DNA of 64,000 nucleotides from the NCBI GenBank assembly GCA_023052935.1, contig CM041292.1, forward strand, positions 135,298,951 through 135,362,950, in the 5' to 3' direction. Each line of letters opens with the position of its first letter. Position 1 is the stretch's first letter. This document shows, one piece after another, positions 29,179-39,072 of the stretch. This DNA comes from Piezodorus guildinii (taxonomy: Eukaryota; Arthropoda; Insecta; Hemiptera; Pentatomidae). A program made the position numbers and the translations under genes. The notes under the pieces are model-generated. The model searched no databases. It saw only the letters and a program-made list of their open reading frames with translations, and was not told where the DNA came from.

Positions 29179-32100
29179 CGAGATCTGGATACTTCCGGAA
29201 CGAAATTAGTACTGCAACAACGCTTGCGCCAATTTTTTGTTGATTCAGGGGAAAATCCAGACGAGATTACGTTTGAAAATGATTTCAGTAAGTTGTCTGC
29301 AACTTTTAAAACTGAATTAGGCACTGTTAAAAATGAGTTAGGTAATGAGTTAAGTACTGTTAAAAATGAGTTAGGTAATGAGTTAGGTAATGAGTTAAGT
29401 ACTGTTAAAAATGAGGTAAGTACTGTTAAAAATGAGTTAGGTAATGTAGAAAAGAAGTTAGGTAATGAATTAAGTACTGTTAAAAATACATTGGAGGCTA
29501 AGTTAGGCAATTTAGAAACTAAGTTAATGGAAAGTGTAGATAATAAGTTAGCTGATGTAGAATCTAGATTAGGAGAAAAAGTCGATTCAGTAGAAAATGA
29601 ACTTAGGGTAAGAATAGAAGCTCTAGAAGAACGTATGAACAACCCAACGACAATCGACACCGACCAACCCTCTGAGAGAAGCCCTCACAACACCATTCCC
29701 TCCGCCAATGCTGGGATGCCACCAACACACAACACCATCCCATTGTTCGACGGGAAGACGCCATGGGAGGACTACATGACTCTCTTCGAGACAGCGGCTT
29801 CGATCCACGGGTGGTCAAAGGAGACGCAAGCATCAGCGTTGTGCCTAGCCTTGCGTGGAGACGCCTTAGGAGTGCTACAGGATATGCCCATGTCGGAGCG
29901 GTGCAACTACGGTGAGCTAATGAAAAGACTGGAGATGCGTTTCGGCCATCGCCACATGGACCAACTATACCGTTCCCAGTTAAAGAACAGGGTCCAGAAG
30001 ACCAACGAGACGCTGCAGGAATTTGAAGCAGATATCGCCCGGCTAGTGAGGAATGCCTACCCAACGGTCACCGACGACGTCTACGAGAGCTTGGCTATCG
30101 ACAAATTCCTGGATGGACTTCGAGACCCGGAAACCCAACAGGCAGTGAAACTCGCACGCCCTAAAACTTTGGGCGATGCATTGTCGCAGGCCATGGAATT
30201 CGAGGCTGTCAGGCAGTCAGTCCGTGGACATGCACGAGTTCGAGCGGCAGAAGCGGAGCCTAACGCGGCCCCCACCATCGAGGACATAGTAGCAAAGGTT
30301 TTAGAAGCCCTCAGGACCCGCAAAAAGGAGATACGCTGTTGGAGCTGCGGTCAACTTGGACACCCCAGAAGCAAGTGTCCTACCAGGAAGCCGGAAAAAG
30401 CCACAGGAAAACTAAGGAGGGTTGATGGGAAGGGGCAACTGTCAACCCGTAGCATCAAAGGCCCCAGGGTCGCCGTGAGAATCGCGACAATAGGGAGCAA
30501 GACAAATAGTTTTTATGTGGATGGAATGGTGAACGGGCAGCTGCGGAGTTTTCTGCTGGATACCGGCGCAACCATGACAATACTGAACCCGAAGGCAGTT
30601 AACGCTGAGAAGATATCACCTACCACTTGGGCGTTACGGACAGCCACAGGACAGCCAGCCGAGGTCTACGGGGAGACAGTTGCCACTTTCTTCATCGGGG
30701 GCCAACGTCTAGAGCACCGCGTTCTCGTGGCGAAAATAGACGAGGAAGTCATCTTCGGCATGGACTTGATGATCAAATACGGGATCAAGCTGGACATGTC
30801 GAGAGGTGTGATGACGCTGGGAGACGAAGAGGTCATCCTTCGGCAGGGAAAGGACCTCTATGCACGAGTACTCCTACTAGAAGACACCACTTTACCTGCA
30901 CGGAGTCAAATTCTGACGCATGGGACGATCAATGGACGACTACCGGAGGGTCAATGTCTTCTACTTGAACCTGGGAAGCACGAGGAGCAGGAAGTCGGAC
31001 TCGGTGTTCTGGTTGCAAGGTCTCTCATCAAGGTCGGACATACCACCCCAATCCGACTGATGAATCTGAACAGCTTCCCGGTGACACTAAAGAGAGGAAC
31101 ACCAGTAGGAGAATGTACGGCCGCAACCTCAGTAGTCCGACAGCTACAACGCAACCCCCCCGAGCAACGAGGACTACCCGAAGAATTAAAAGGATTCGTG
31201 GAGGAATCATGCAGAGAACTTTCGCCTGAACAGAGCGAAATCGTGAAGAGATTGATTACCCGATGGCAGGACATTTTCGAGATCAGCTCAGGACCACGGG
31301 GTAGAACGAACATCGTCCAGCACAAAATTGGGACCGGGGATACACAGCCCATCCGACAGATCCCGAGGAGGCTGCCGCTAGCTAAACGAAAGGAAGCCGA
31401 GGAGATTCTTAAGGATATGGCGAATGATGGTGTCATCGAGCCCTCGAGTAGCCCATGGATGTCTCCTGTCGTACTGGTGAAAAAGAAAGATGGGACGACA
31501 AGATTCTGCGTAGATTACCGTCTTTTGAACAACGCCACGAAGGAGGACAGTTACCCACTCCCAAGGATTGACGACACGCTGGACACACTAGAGGGTTGCA
31601 AACTATTTTCTACCTTGGATCTCCGCAGTGGATATTGGCAGGTTGGATTGGCACCGGAAGATAAGGAGAAGACAGCATTTTCAATCGGCACTGGCCTCTG
31701 GCAATTTACGGTAATGCCATTCGGGCTTTGCAATGCACCTGCAACGTTCGAGAGGCTGATGGAAAGCGTCTTAAGGGGCCTTTCTTGGGAGATATGCCTG
31801 GTTTACTTGGACGACATCATTGTACTGGGAAAATCCTTCACTCACCATCTGGAGAATCTGGAGCGGGTCTTCGAACGGCTGCGTGCAGCTAATCTAAAAC
31901 TGAACCCGAAGAAGTGCAATCTCTTCCGAAGGCAAGTCAACTACCTGGGGCATGTTGTATCAGACAACGGAGTTGCTGTTGACCCAGAGAAGATTACAGC
32001 GATCACCAATTGGCCAGCACCTCGAGATAAGCACCAAGTGAGAAGTTTCCTCGGGCTCTGCACCTACTACAGGAGGTACGTGAAAGGATTCGCCAACATC

Positions 32101-32520
32101 GCAAAACCTCTTACCAGGCTCACTGAGGAAAAACGGACTTTCCTTTGGGATCGCGAGTGTCAGGCTTCATTTGAGGAGTTAAAGAAGAAATTGAGTAGTG
32201 CGCCTATTCTAAGCTATCCACGTCCCGAGGGCAAGTTCATTCTTGACACAGATGCCAGCAACACTGCTATTGGAAGCGTCTTTTCCCAACTCCAAGACGG
32301 GGAAGAAAAGGTTATTGGGTACTTCAGCAAAGCACTGTCAGCGCCAGAACGCAACTACTGTGTCACAAGGAAAGAGCTTCTGGCAGTGGTTAAGTCCATA
32401 GAGCACTTTCATAAATACCTGTATGGAAGAAGATTTCTACTGAGCTCTAATGTGGCTGCTGCGATTCAAGTCACCGGAGGGACAAGTCGCACGGTGGATC
32501 GAGCGCCTTCAGGAATATGA
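29179..32520 (+). CDS. gag-pol: Gypsy-2 Gag-Pol: Gag, protease, RT, start of RNase H
   Basis: A single frame after the codon-22 stop. The residue numbers below count from ATG 29113. First comes the end of a SAP-like domain, then a long coiled coil of repeated TVKNELGNELS units (29322-29520). A capsid-like region (LALRGDALGVLQDMP, LYRSQLKNRV, FLDGLRDPETQQAV) and one CCHC knuckle CWSCGQLGHPRSKC (residue 409) follow. Protease is FLLDTGATMTIL (Asp 483). RT has DYRLLNNATKED, STLDLRSGYWQV, FGLCNAP and VYLDDIIVLG (Tyr 898). RNase H begins (DTDASNTAIGSVFSQ, RKELLAVVKSIEHF) but breaks near 32440, just before its last catalytic motif. Gag and Pol share one frame without a stop between them. The ATG-less open part cannot be translated from the normal start in this copy. 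Confidence 0.9.
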   Translation, partial: RDLDTSGTKLVLQQRLRQFFVDSGENPDEITFENDFSKLSATFKTELGTVKNELGNELSTVKNELGNELGNELSTVKNEVSTVKNELGNVEKKLGNELSTVKNTLEAKLGNLETKLMESVDNKLADVESRLGEKVDSVENELRVRIEALEERMNNPTTIDTDQPSERSPHNTIPSANAGMPPTHNTIPLFDGKTPWEDYMTLFETAASIHGWSKETQASALCLALRGDALGVLQDMPMSERCNYGELMKRLEMRFGHRHMDQLYRSQLKNRVQKTNETLQEFEADIARLVRNAYPTVTDDVYESLAIDKFLDGLRDPETQQAVKLARPKTLGDALSQAMEFEAVRQSVRGHARVRAAEAEPNAAPTIEDIVAKVLEALRTRKKEIRCWSCGQLGHPRSKCPTRKPEKATGKLRRVDGKGQLSTRSIKGPRVAVRIATIGSKTNSFYVDGMVNGQLRSFLLDTGATMTILNPKAVNAEKISPTTWALRTATGQPAEVYGETVATFFIGGQRLEHRVLVAKIDEEVIFGMDLMIKYGIKLDMSRGVMTLGDEEVILRQGKDLYARVLLLEDTTLPARSQILTHGTINGRLPEGQCLLLEPGKHEEQEVGLGVLVARSLIKVGHTTPIRLMNLNSFPVTLKRGTPVGECTAATSVVRQLQRNPPEQRGLPEELKGFVEESCRELSPEQSEIVKRLITRWQDIFEISSGPRGRTNIVQHKIGTGDTQPIRQIPRRLPLAKRKEAEEILKDMANDGVIEPSSSPWMSPVVLVKKKDGTTRFCVDYRLLNNATKEDSYPLPRIDDTLDTLEGCKLFSTLDLRSGYWQVGLAPEDKEKTAFSIGTGLWQFTVMPFGLCNAPATFERLMESVLRGLSWEICLVYLDDIIVLGKSFTHHLENLERVFERLRAANLKLNPKKCNLFRRQVNYLGHVVSDNGVAVDPEKITAITNWPAPRDKHQVRSFLGLCTYYRRYVKGFANIAKPLTRLTEEKRTFLWDRECQASFEELKKKLSSAPILSYPRPEGKFILDTDASNTAIGSVFSQLQDGEEKVIGYFSKALSAPERNYCVTRKELLAVVKSIEHFHKYLYGRRFLLSSNVAAAIQVTGGTSRTVDRAPSGI
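29322..29520 (+). repeat. 33-bp-type tandem repeats encoding a Gag coiled coil
   Basis: Repeated modules of ACTGTTAAAAATGAG and TTAGGTAATGAG give units of 11, 15, 11 and 7 residues (STVKNEL, GNEL). Unit lengths of 4, 7 and 11 keep a hydrophobic residue every 3-4 positions, consistent with a heptad/hendecad coiled coil that grew by slippage. Confidence 0.8.
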
Positions 32521-32908
32521 CTTCGAATCTGCTCATCGTTCTGGAACGAGTCACCGGAATGCGGATGCGCTCTCAAGGAAACCCTGTGACGGAGAATGCA
32601 AGCATTGTTCTCGACAAGAAGAAAAGCAAGCAACAGTGTTGCGGACTACGGTCGTTACCGACGGTTGGCAGGACACACAACTGGCAAAGGAACAGGACGA
32701 GGACCCGGACTTGAAACAAATAAGGGAATGGAAGCTATCAGGCCAAAGGAGACCAAGCTGGCAGGATGTTGCTCCAATGTCAAAAAATATAAAAAACCTA
32801 TTGGGCTCAATGGGACTCCATTCTACTGGACAAAGGTCTGCTGAAACGAGCATTGGAGAACACAGAGGGAGATCAGCGGAGACTACAGCTCATCGTACCA
32901 AAGATTAA
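32450..32908 (+). pseudogene. Gypsy-2 RNase H end and connection, shifted frame
   Basis: Resumes Pol in another phase with WLLRFKSPEGQVARWIERLQ and EYDFESAHRSGTSHRNADALSR, the usual RNase H to integrase connection. The bases that would encode the TDH catalytic segment are missing at the join (about 32440-32450). The true reading moves to a third phase in the A-rich tract near 32780-32797, so the last part of this frame is out of register. Confidence 0.8.
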
Positions 32909-33120
32909 AGTGCCCGAAGTACTGAGGGAATTACATGATGGAGCATCTGGTGGCCACCTTGGAGTTCACCGGACATTAGAAAAGGTTCGTGAACGCTTTT
33001 ACTGGGCAAACCTCAAGGACGATGTGTTAGATTGGTGCCGGCGGTGTGCAACTTGTGCCGCCTCTAATGGACCGATAAGGAAAAAGAAGGCACCTATGAA
33101 GAAATACAACGTAGGAGCGT
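32799..33120 (+). pseudogene. Gypsy-2 integrase zinc-binding domain
   Basis: Third phase: starts YWAQWDSILLDKGLLKR, then an HHCC region (HDGASGGHLGVHRTLEK ... WCRRCATC). It ends at about 33115 in APMKKYNVGA, exactly where the integrase catalytic core should begin. The next sequence belongs to the integrase C-terminus instead, so the D,D-35-E core is absent. Confidence 0.85.
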
Positions 33121-33498
33121 TACGACATCAAGGCAGGGAAAGGTGGCTTCCAACCTGGAGACTTGGTCTGGCTACACGATCCTCGAAGAAGGCAAGGCTA
33201 CTCACCGAAACTTCAAAACTCCTGGGACGGACCGTATGAGGTCATCAAGAGGATCAATGATGTCATCTATAGGATCAGGAAGCAGCCCAAAGGAAAACCC
33301 AAGGTAGTCCATTTCAACCGATTGGCTCCATACAAGGGAAACCATGGCCCTACAGAGGAACAGCAAGTGAGGAACCTCACCGACAAGGACCTAACTCCCC
33401 ATCCTAAGGCGCCAGACTCCCGTAGGGTAACGCAGGCAGTTTACAGAGACATATTCTCGTTACCGGTAGACTATGCTCTAGCACATTGTGTCGCCTAA
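33121..33498 (+). pseudogene. Gypsy-2 integrase C-terminal region and start of macro domain
   Basis: The frame opens with FQPGDLVWLHDPRRRQGYSP and NSWDGPYEVIKRINDVIYRI (the GPY/F-type module) and VVHFNRLAPYKG, the normal integrase end. A hydrophilic linker leads to VYRDIFSLPVDYALAHCVA, which resembles the first strand and helix of a macro domain, before TAA at 33496-33498. The same frame then stays open through the rest of the macro domain, so the stop looks like a point mutation within a once continuous Pol-macro protein. Confidence 0.75.
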
Positions 33499-33966
33499 CA
33501 TCTGAGGGATTCCCGGGGGATTGCGACGGTCTTCAGGAAGAAGTTCGCTGGAATTGAAGAGCTGGAACGCCAGGGACCAAGAGTTGGGAAGACTCTCCAT
33601 CAAGAGCATGAAGGCCGGCACCTGTTTTACTTGGTTACCAAGAGTTCATCAGAGCAGAAGCCGACATACGACACACTGCGCCGGAGTCTTGGCGACCTGC
33701 GGAGAAAGCTTCTGGAACTGCGTGTCACCAAGCTCGCCATCCCGAAGTTGGGTTGTGGATACGATGGCCTGGAGTGGAGGATTGTCAGGAACATTGTAGA
33801 AGAGACGTTCGCCAACTCTGGAGTCATCATAATGGTATGCACGTTCAACCCCTGGAAAGACAAAACACCTACATCGGAGGAAGATCAGCATCGCTCAGCT
33901 TCTGCAATCTGTGCTCTGGGGCAGAGCACGTCTAAGGAGGGGGTAGTGCTACGGTCAAGACAATGA
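33499..33966 (+). pseudogene. Gypsy-2 macro domain (ADP-ribose binding or hydrolase, OARD1/Poa1p-like)
   Basis: In phase with the integrase end and separated from it only by the TAA at 33496. It reads GIATVFRKKFAGIEELERQG, FYLVTKSSSEQKPTYDTLRR, LAIPKLGCGYDGLEWRIVRN and ETFANSGVIIMVCTF. These match, in order, the landmarks of the TARG1/OARD1-type macrodomain: the GIA loop and Phe-rich helix, the LVTK...KPTY strand and helix, and the GCGxD loop with the catalytic-type Asp (codon 33763). Such domains bind ADP-ribose or remove it from proteins. The usual Gly-Ala-Gly in the first loop appears altered (RDSRGIA), so catalysis in this copy is doubtful. The frame closes inside the 3' LTR. The domain assignment is by pattern recognition and is not searched. 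Confidence 0.75.
33934..33943 (+). other. Gypsy-2 polypurine tract
   Basis: AAGGAGGGGG followed by TAG and the LTR start at 33947. Confidence 0.75.
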
Positions 33967-34508
33967 CGGGTGGACCACGCCTGGAGGGGCCTAGATGAGG
34001 CTAGAGACTTCTGGACCTGGACAGTCCTCGAAGTGCCTGGAAAGGCCCACCGCCTTACCTGCGCCCGGGTCTAGAAGATTCGGCGGTGGTACAAATAGCG
34101 GTCCCCTGAGCCTGGGTCAGTCAGTCTTAATCCGGCTCAACAAGCATCTGGGATGTATCAGTGAACAGTGACAGTGAACCGTTCGTGACAGTGTGACAGT
34201 GTAGTGAAACTGTGTGTCAGTATCGTGATAACCGGTCGGTGGGAAATTAGAAGACTGTAGTTTATATATAACTTATAGTTGTAAGTTTTAGAATAAATCT
34301 AGCATATTGTATAAATTTACGTAAGTAGTTTAATTGTTAGGAATACCTGATTTTATATGTATACTGTTTAGTAGTAAGCTGGTAATTCCATTATTATTGT
34401 TAATATAGTGGTTAGTAATCCCTTTGTATTCTGTGTTTTCTGTATTAATAAACATCTGTAATTTGTAAACTGGAGTAGTTCATTTCTCACACCCCGTAGC
34501 CCGTAACA
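33947..34508 (+). repeat. Gypsy-2 3' LTR (562 bp)
   Basis: Same length as the 5' LTR (offset 5480) and no mismatch seen on reading both through. AATAAA at 34448-34453. CTAT follows at 34509-34512. Confidence 0.95.
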
Positions 34509-34512
34509 CTAT

Positions 34513-36399
34513 TATAACCAGATGAGTAGATCTGGGAACAGTAGAGCACGCATATCAGTTTTTGAGTATCCTTCCATGCTGTAAAGATGCACCATCACTT
34601 TGTAAATCGACGTAACTTAAAGCGACTAAAGCGTTTTATTTAGGGTAGATGGTCAGGAAGAGGTCTTACTTCAACCCCAGAAAATGACAACCCTGAAGAA
34701 CCTTTTTTTTAGTGATAAGAAGATTTTTATTGGAACCACTAGGAGCGAAGATTATATAGGCTACTCTAGAAAGGATTATAAAATAATGATTCGCAATGAG
34801 ACAGCTGCCACATTTTAAGTTTCCAGTAGGTAATATAAGACTAAAATTAAAAAATAAATTAGTGAGGTCTGAAAAATAAAATACTAAAATTGCTTAAATA
34901 CTATAATGACATATCCTTTTTTTATAAATATATTTCTGAAATAATAGTTAATATAAAAAATAGGCTAATTGCGACTCAGATCTTTCAGAAACTGATTACC
35001 TTGAGTGTTTTGAAACGGTGAAGAATACGACCTAAGAGCATTGATTATTCTTAAATCATTAGATGTTTCCTAAATCAGAAGTCGGAAAATCGTGAGTTTA
35101 AATACATGTCCATTCTGAAGCCTCAATAGTTACAAAATACCGGTTCTCATTTTTGCTTTTGTGTAAAATCCACGAAGTCTATTTCAATTTTGAATCAAGA
35201 CCACTTGAATCAATATTTCAAAGCTATTTTAAATATTGTACGGATTTAACACCCGTCATAATTTTTTTCAATGATTTCCATTATTGTATAACTGAACCCA
35301 ACTTTTCATATATATAACTTTATTATCAACTTAATTAATTAATGATATCTGAATATACTTTTAACTAAGATTGAGTAATCGTTATTTTTATTAATAAATA
35401 AAATTGAATAGAAATGAAATTATCATAGGAGGCTAAAATGAGAGGAATGTAAAACTAGGCTTAGATGGACTCTTTTTTAACTTCTAGCCCCGAAACAAGT
35501 ATAAATTATTAAACTGGAATGATCTAAAAATTGGTTCTGATACACAGTTCATCGGTTTGATTCCCTATTTGACCTTATGCCCAGGCTGTTTAAAATTTAT
35601 TCCCTGATGAAATAGTGTTAACACATATTTTTATTCTTTCCTGTTGGAGTATATATCCGAATGACCTCTTGGCAACAGGGTTTAAAAACAAGAACACTTT
35701 AAAAACATATTAAACTGGTAAACAAAATTTTGATTAACAGTGATCAGATAATAAGCGCATCAACACCAACAAGACCAAAACCCTGTCAGCGAGACCTAGG
35801 CTGTGAGTGATTACCCTTTTAATTATATGCTTGAATATGTCCAGCGCATTTTCCAAACAGTCTAACTGCCTCTGATAAAGGATCTAGCGGAATAAGCAAG
35901 TGAAATCTGTTCTCACACATATTAGCACCAAATTTTTACCATTGAATCACACTAATGAGATTAAGCCATATTTTACAAATTTTTAATCTTTTAATCGACA
36001 TGAGAAAGGAGGTATGAGAAGGAAACAAATTCTTCGTGAACAGCTTAGCCGATTTACAAGAAAAAAAAATATGTTAATAGTTTTGTAAAAGAATTTTTGA
36101 AAAATCACCTCTTACCTTCCATACCGATTAAGTTCAATATTTGCAAAAGCTGATTTATCATAAGTATGAATGAATGGTATGAATATGGTGCTGATATGCG
36201 TCAGGACAGATTCCAGATGCTTATTTCCACTAAGGCCTCAGTTAGGCAGTATCATAAATATACCAGAGTGATACATATCTCAAAAATAATACCATTATTT
36301 ACTTTTATGCATTGAAAATAAAATATTTATAGACTTACCTATCATAGACTCAATCTTAGTTCATAAACTAACCTACATTTTTTCAATCAACTCCTAGCA
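34513..36399. other. AT-rich non-coding DNA
   Basis: Nothing recognisable. A patch at 35820-35900 is slightly more complex. No ORF worth reporting. Confidence 0.45.
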
Positions 36400-36880
36400 A
36401 GATTGCAATTAAGGATGTTTAGAGGTCTACTGAAAAGGTTCAGAAGGCCACGTAACATCAAAAGGCTCGCTGAAAAAGGGATCTCTAGGATGAAAAAGAA
36501 AGTGAAGGGTCTTGACAACGGACCTCAGCGCAAGAGAGTGAGAGTACTCTCACGACCTAAGGCAGACTCTTAGTATGCAAGATAAATGTATTGACAAGAG
36601 CCATAATGAGACCAGGAACGGAGGGGCCACATGCCCTGGGGACAAAGACATCGAGGCAGATGGCGAATCGGCCACTTTCCCCGGAGTAATTAGCTCCCTC
36701 TGTACAGCCGGTATTAATTACCATTCCTCATCCGTCTTAGGACTTCAAAGGTGGCCGACGCTCATCCAAGTGCCGAGGCGACCACCGTCCGCAACGAGGA
36801 GGTGCGAACTTAAGGCCTTTCTTATAATTCCCCCAATCAAGACAAAAAAGGCAAATGGAGTTAATCCACATAGAATTTGA
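36400..36880. other. Complex, G+C-richer island (possible regulatory DNA)
   Basis: 480 bp of high-complexity sequence. A 101-codon frame (36575-36880) crosses it without family features. Homeodomain-type cores (GTAATTAGCTCC, ATTAATTACC) sit near 36690-36720. It is unique in the window. It could be a conserved enhancer or part of a non-coding transcript. Confidence 0.25.
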
Positions 36881-37194
36881 AAAAAAAAGTGCTTTAGAGC
36901 GACTTAAAGAAGTAAATTACATAAATAGCTGAGATTTCAGAACCTGTTTCTTTGCTAAGTAATAAAAAAGCAAAGTCGTGATGTTCAATCTTGTTTTTTC
37001 ATTTACGCTATTTTAATATATCTATTGCGATACGTAACTTAATTATTGAATTCAATATGTAAATAAGCAATGCATGATGCATAAGTAGAGAAACTTAACA
37101 TTGGCAACAGTCTAAAAATATTCATAACTAAAATGTCCCGGTGCCATCTTCATTTCAGAATCTTCCGAGAATAATCAGGAATCGGAGAGAAAGA

Positions 37195-37880
37195 AAGAAT
37201 TGAAACTAGTTTGTTGGATTGGGAATGGAGTTTTTCAAGAAAGGAAAGGTACCAGGAGCGGGCCAAAGCAGCCACATATGGAACATGAAAGTCTTTGTGG
37301 ATCAGTTTGTTCGTTACGAAGTAATGAGCATAGAGGATTTTACGAAGGATTTAGGATTGGATACGGGAAGAATTCTATGGTTTTATAGAGCCCCACAGCT
37401 CTAATCGTACTGCTCCCATATAGATGAGTCTTTTGTAGTTAAGTGGTAGGTCAGAACGTTTGTCTAGTAAGCGTTGAAGTAGCTGAAAACATCCAGTAGT
37501 TTCTTGTTATTTTAGTCTTGTACAAAGATTCCGAGTAAGTCGTTTGTCAAGATAGAGTTCTAGGTAAGGATGCTGTTCATCCAAGCCAATCAGAAAATCA
37601 TAGGGCAGAAAGTCATAGCTTTATGGTGAAGGATGAAAGTAATTTGGTGGATATTGGAATTTATTTTTATCTTCTACTTAGGGCACCATACTTCGAGGTT
37701 TCTGATGGGAGTTTATATAGTTTGGGAGACGAAAATGGGATCATTATTGACAGTTAATACGCAGGTGTCATCAGCATACTTAAAAAGGAGGGTGTTAGAA
37801 TAGGTCGGGGTATAACTGGTATAAATTGTGTAAAATATGGGTCCTATAATGCTGCGTTGAGCAATACCAGCAGCTTGCAA
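37195..37880 (-). pseudogene. Jockey-like LINE ORF2 fragment with RT core
   Basis: On the minus strand, in order: AGIAQRSIIGPI (the GVPQGSVLGP position), YADDTCVLTVNND (the catalytic FADD position, near 37760-37790), then the thumb and the YKTLIYM ... ELWGS and QSKILRKIL stretches near 37320-37430. Several frameshifts. It shows that this subfamily had a standard Jockey-type polymerase. Confidence 0.82.
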
Positions 37881-39072
37881 ATAAAATGTGATTGATTATG
37901 AATGATCACTCAACGGACAATTTTAGTTTCCAAGAAACATTTACATAAAGAAAAATATTTAAACATTTTATGGAACTCTTTTTATTAGCATTATGATGTG
38001 CAGGCGTAACTCTCATAAATTTGGAAAACTAAGAACTAAATTAGATAACTAAAGATAATAATACAGGCTAGTTAAAATTAACAATTGTTTGGCACAGTAA
38101 GCCTATACATATTTTTTATAATTTTTTGATGTTAATAATTCATCATAAATTAATTCAACATTCATTAATATTGAGATTTTCTATGGTCAGAAACCCTGAA
38201 ATAAAATCTTTTGTTTCTATTTTTTCTTTTACAAAAAAAATTGTTTCTTAACAAAAATAAAAAGGAGAAACAAGCTGCTTAATATTGTATTGTATATATT
38301 CACATATTGTAGATATTCTGTAGATTACTACAAAATATTTATAATCCAAGATGATAATAATCTACTTTTCTATGACACTTGATGTGCATTTCAAAAACTA
38401 ACGCTCATTGCATCTCGAAATCATCTAAGCTCTTACTATCGATATTATAATAGATACTAATATCAGCCACCAATTAACAGCCTCAAACCTCACAAAAAAA
38501 CTCAGACATCTTATAGTTTTCCGTGCCCCTTAACAACCCTGAAAAAAAAAAAAAAAAATTGCAGGGATTCCAAAATAGACATACTTTTTACAAATAATGA
38601 GTTATTTGTACAAAAAAGAAGATCAATTACAAAACGGTATCAGATTTTACAAAATTTAGATTAAGTGGACTACAAGGAATTAGAATTATGAATAACTTGT
38701 TAAAATTGTTCACTTGAGTGATTAATGGTACAGTATTTCATTCCAATATGAGCTTATATCCGATGAAAATGTAATATTTTGATATGGTATGGTATGGTAG
38801 GATTTAGTTTCAAATCTTGAAGGTCACTTGTATAATAAAAATAAAAATACATTACCCTGACACTTATAGTTCCAAAGTTTAAAAAAAACTATAAACTAAA
38901 GTAAATGTATTTAAATCTACTTTTCTGCCCATACTAACTTACTCCTCAGGGTCGTAGTCAATATCCTCCAAGAAAAGAAGCAAAATTCAAGCTACACAAA
39001 TGAGGTTCCTCAGGAAAATCGAGGGAAAAACCAGAAAAGACAGTCCGGGTCCGCAATACAACTATAGGATAA
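37881..39072. other. AT-rich non-coding DNA
   Basis: Nothing recognisable. Short A-runs near 38540. Confidence 0.5.

Larger units (their letters stand above)
28463..34512 (+). mobile_element. Gypsy-2: macro-domain Ty3/gypsy LTR retrotransposon, defective
   Basis: The element itself is 28467-34508. It has 562-bp TG...CA LTRs, a tRNA-Leu-like primer site, a gag-PR-RT-RNase H frame, integrase remnants and a macro domain, then a purine tract. CTAT flanks both ends (28463-28466 and 34509-34512), a perfect 4-bp target duplication. Damage includes an early stop in Gag, a deletion in RNase H, a phase shift before integrase, loss of the whole integrase core, and a stop within the macro domain. The LTRs nevertheless read as identical, which implies a recent insertion of an already broken copy or rapid later decay. 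Confidence 0.95.

Noticed and set aside
29121..30064. Minus-strand frames of 153-179 codons over Gypsy-2 gag.
   Set aside because: Antisense shadows of the gag repeats and capsid region.
28440..34540. Possible exon interrupted by Gypsy-2 (splice-acceptor-like TTTTTTCCTCGTAG near 28420 and a short open frame across the empty site).
   Set aside because: Only about 20 codons with no recognisable protein and no donor; too weak.
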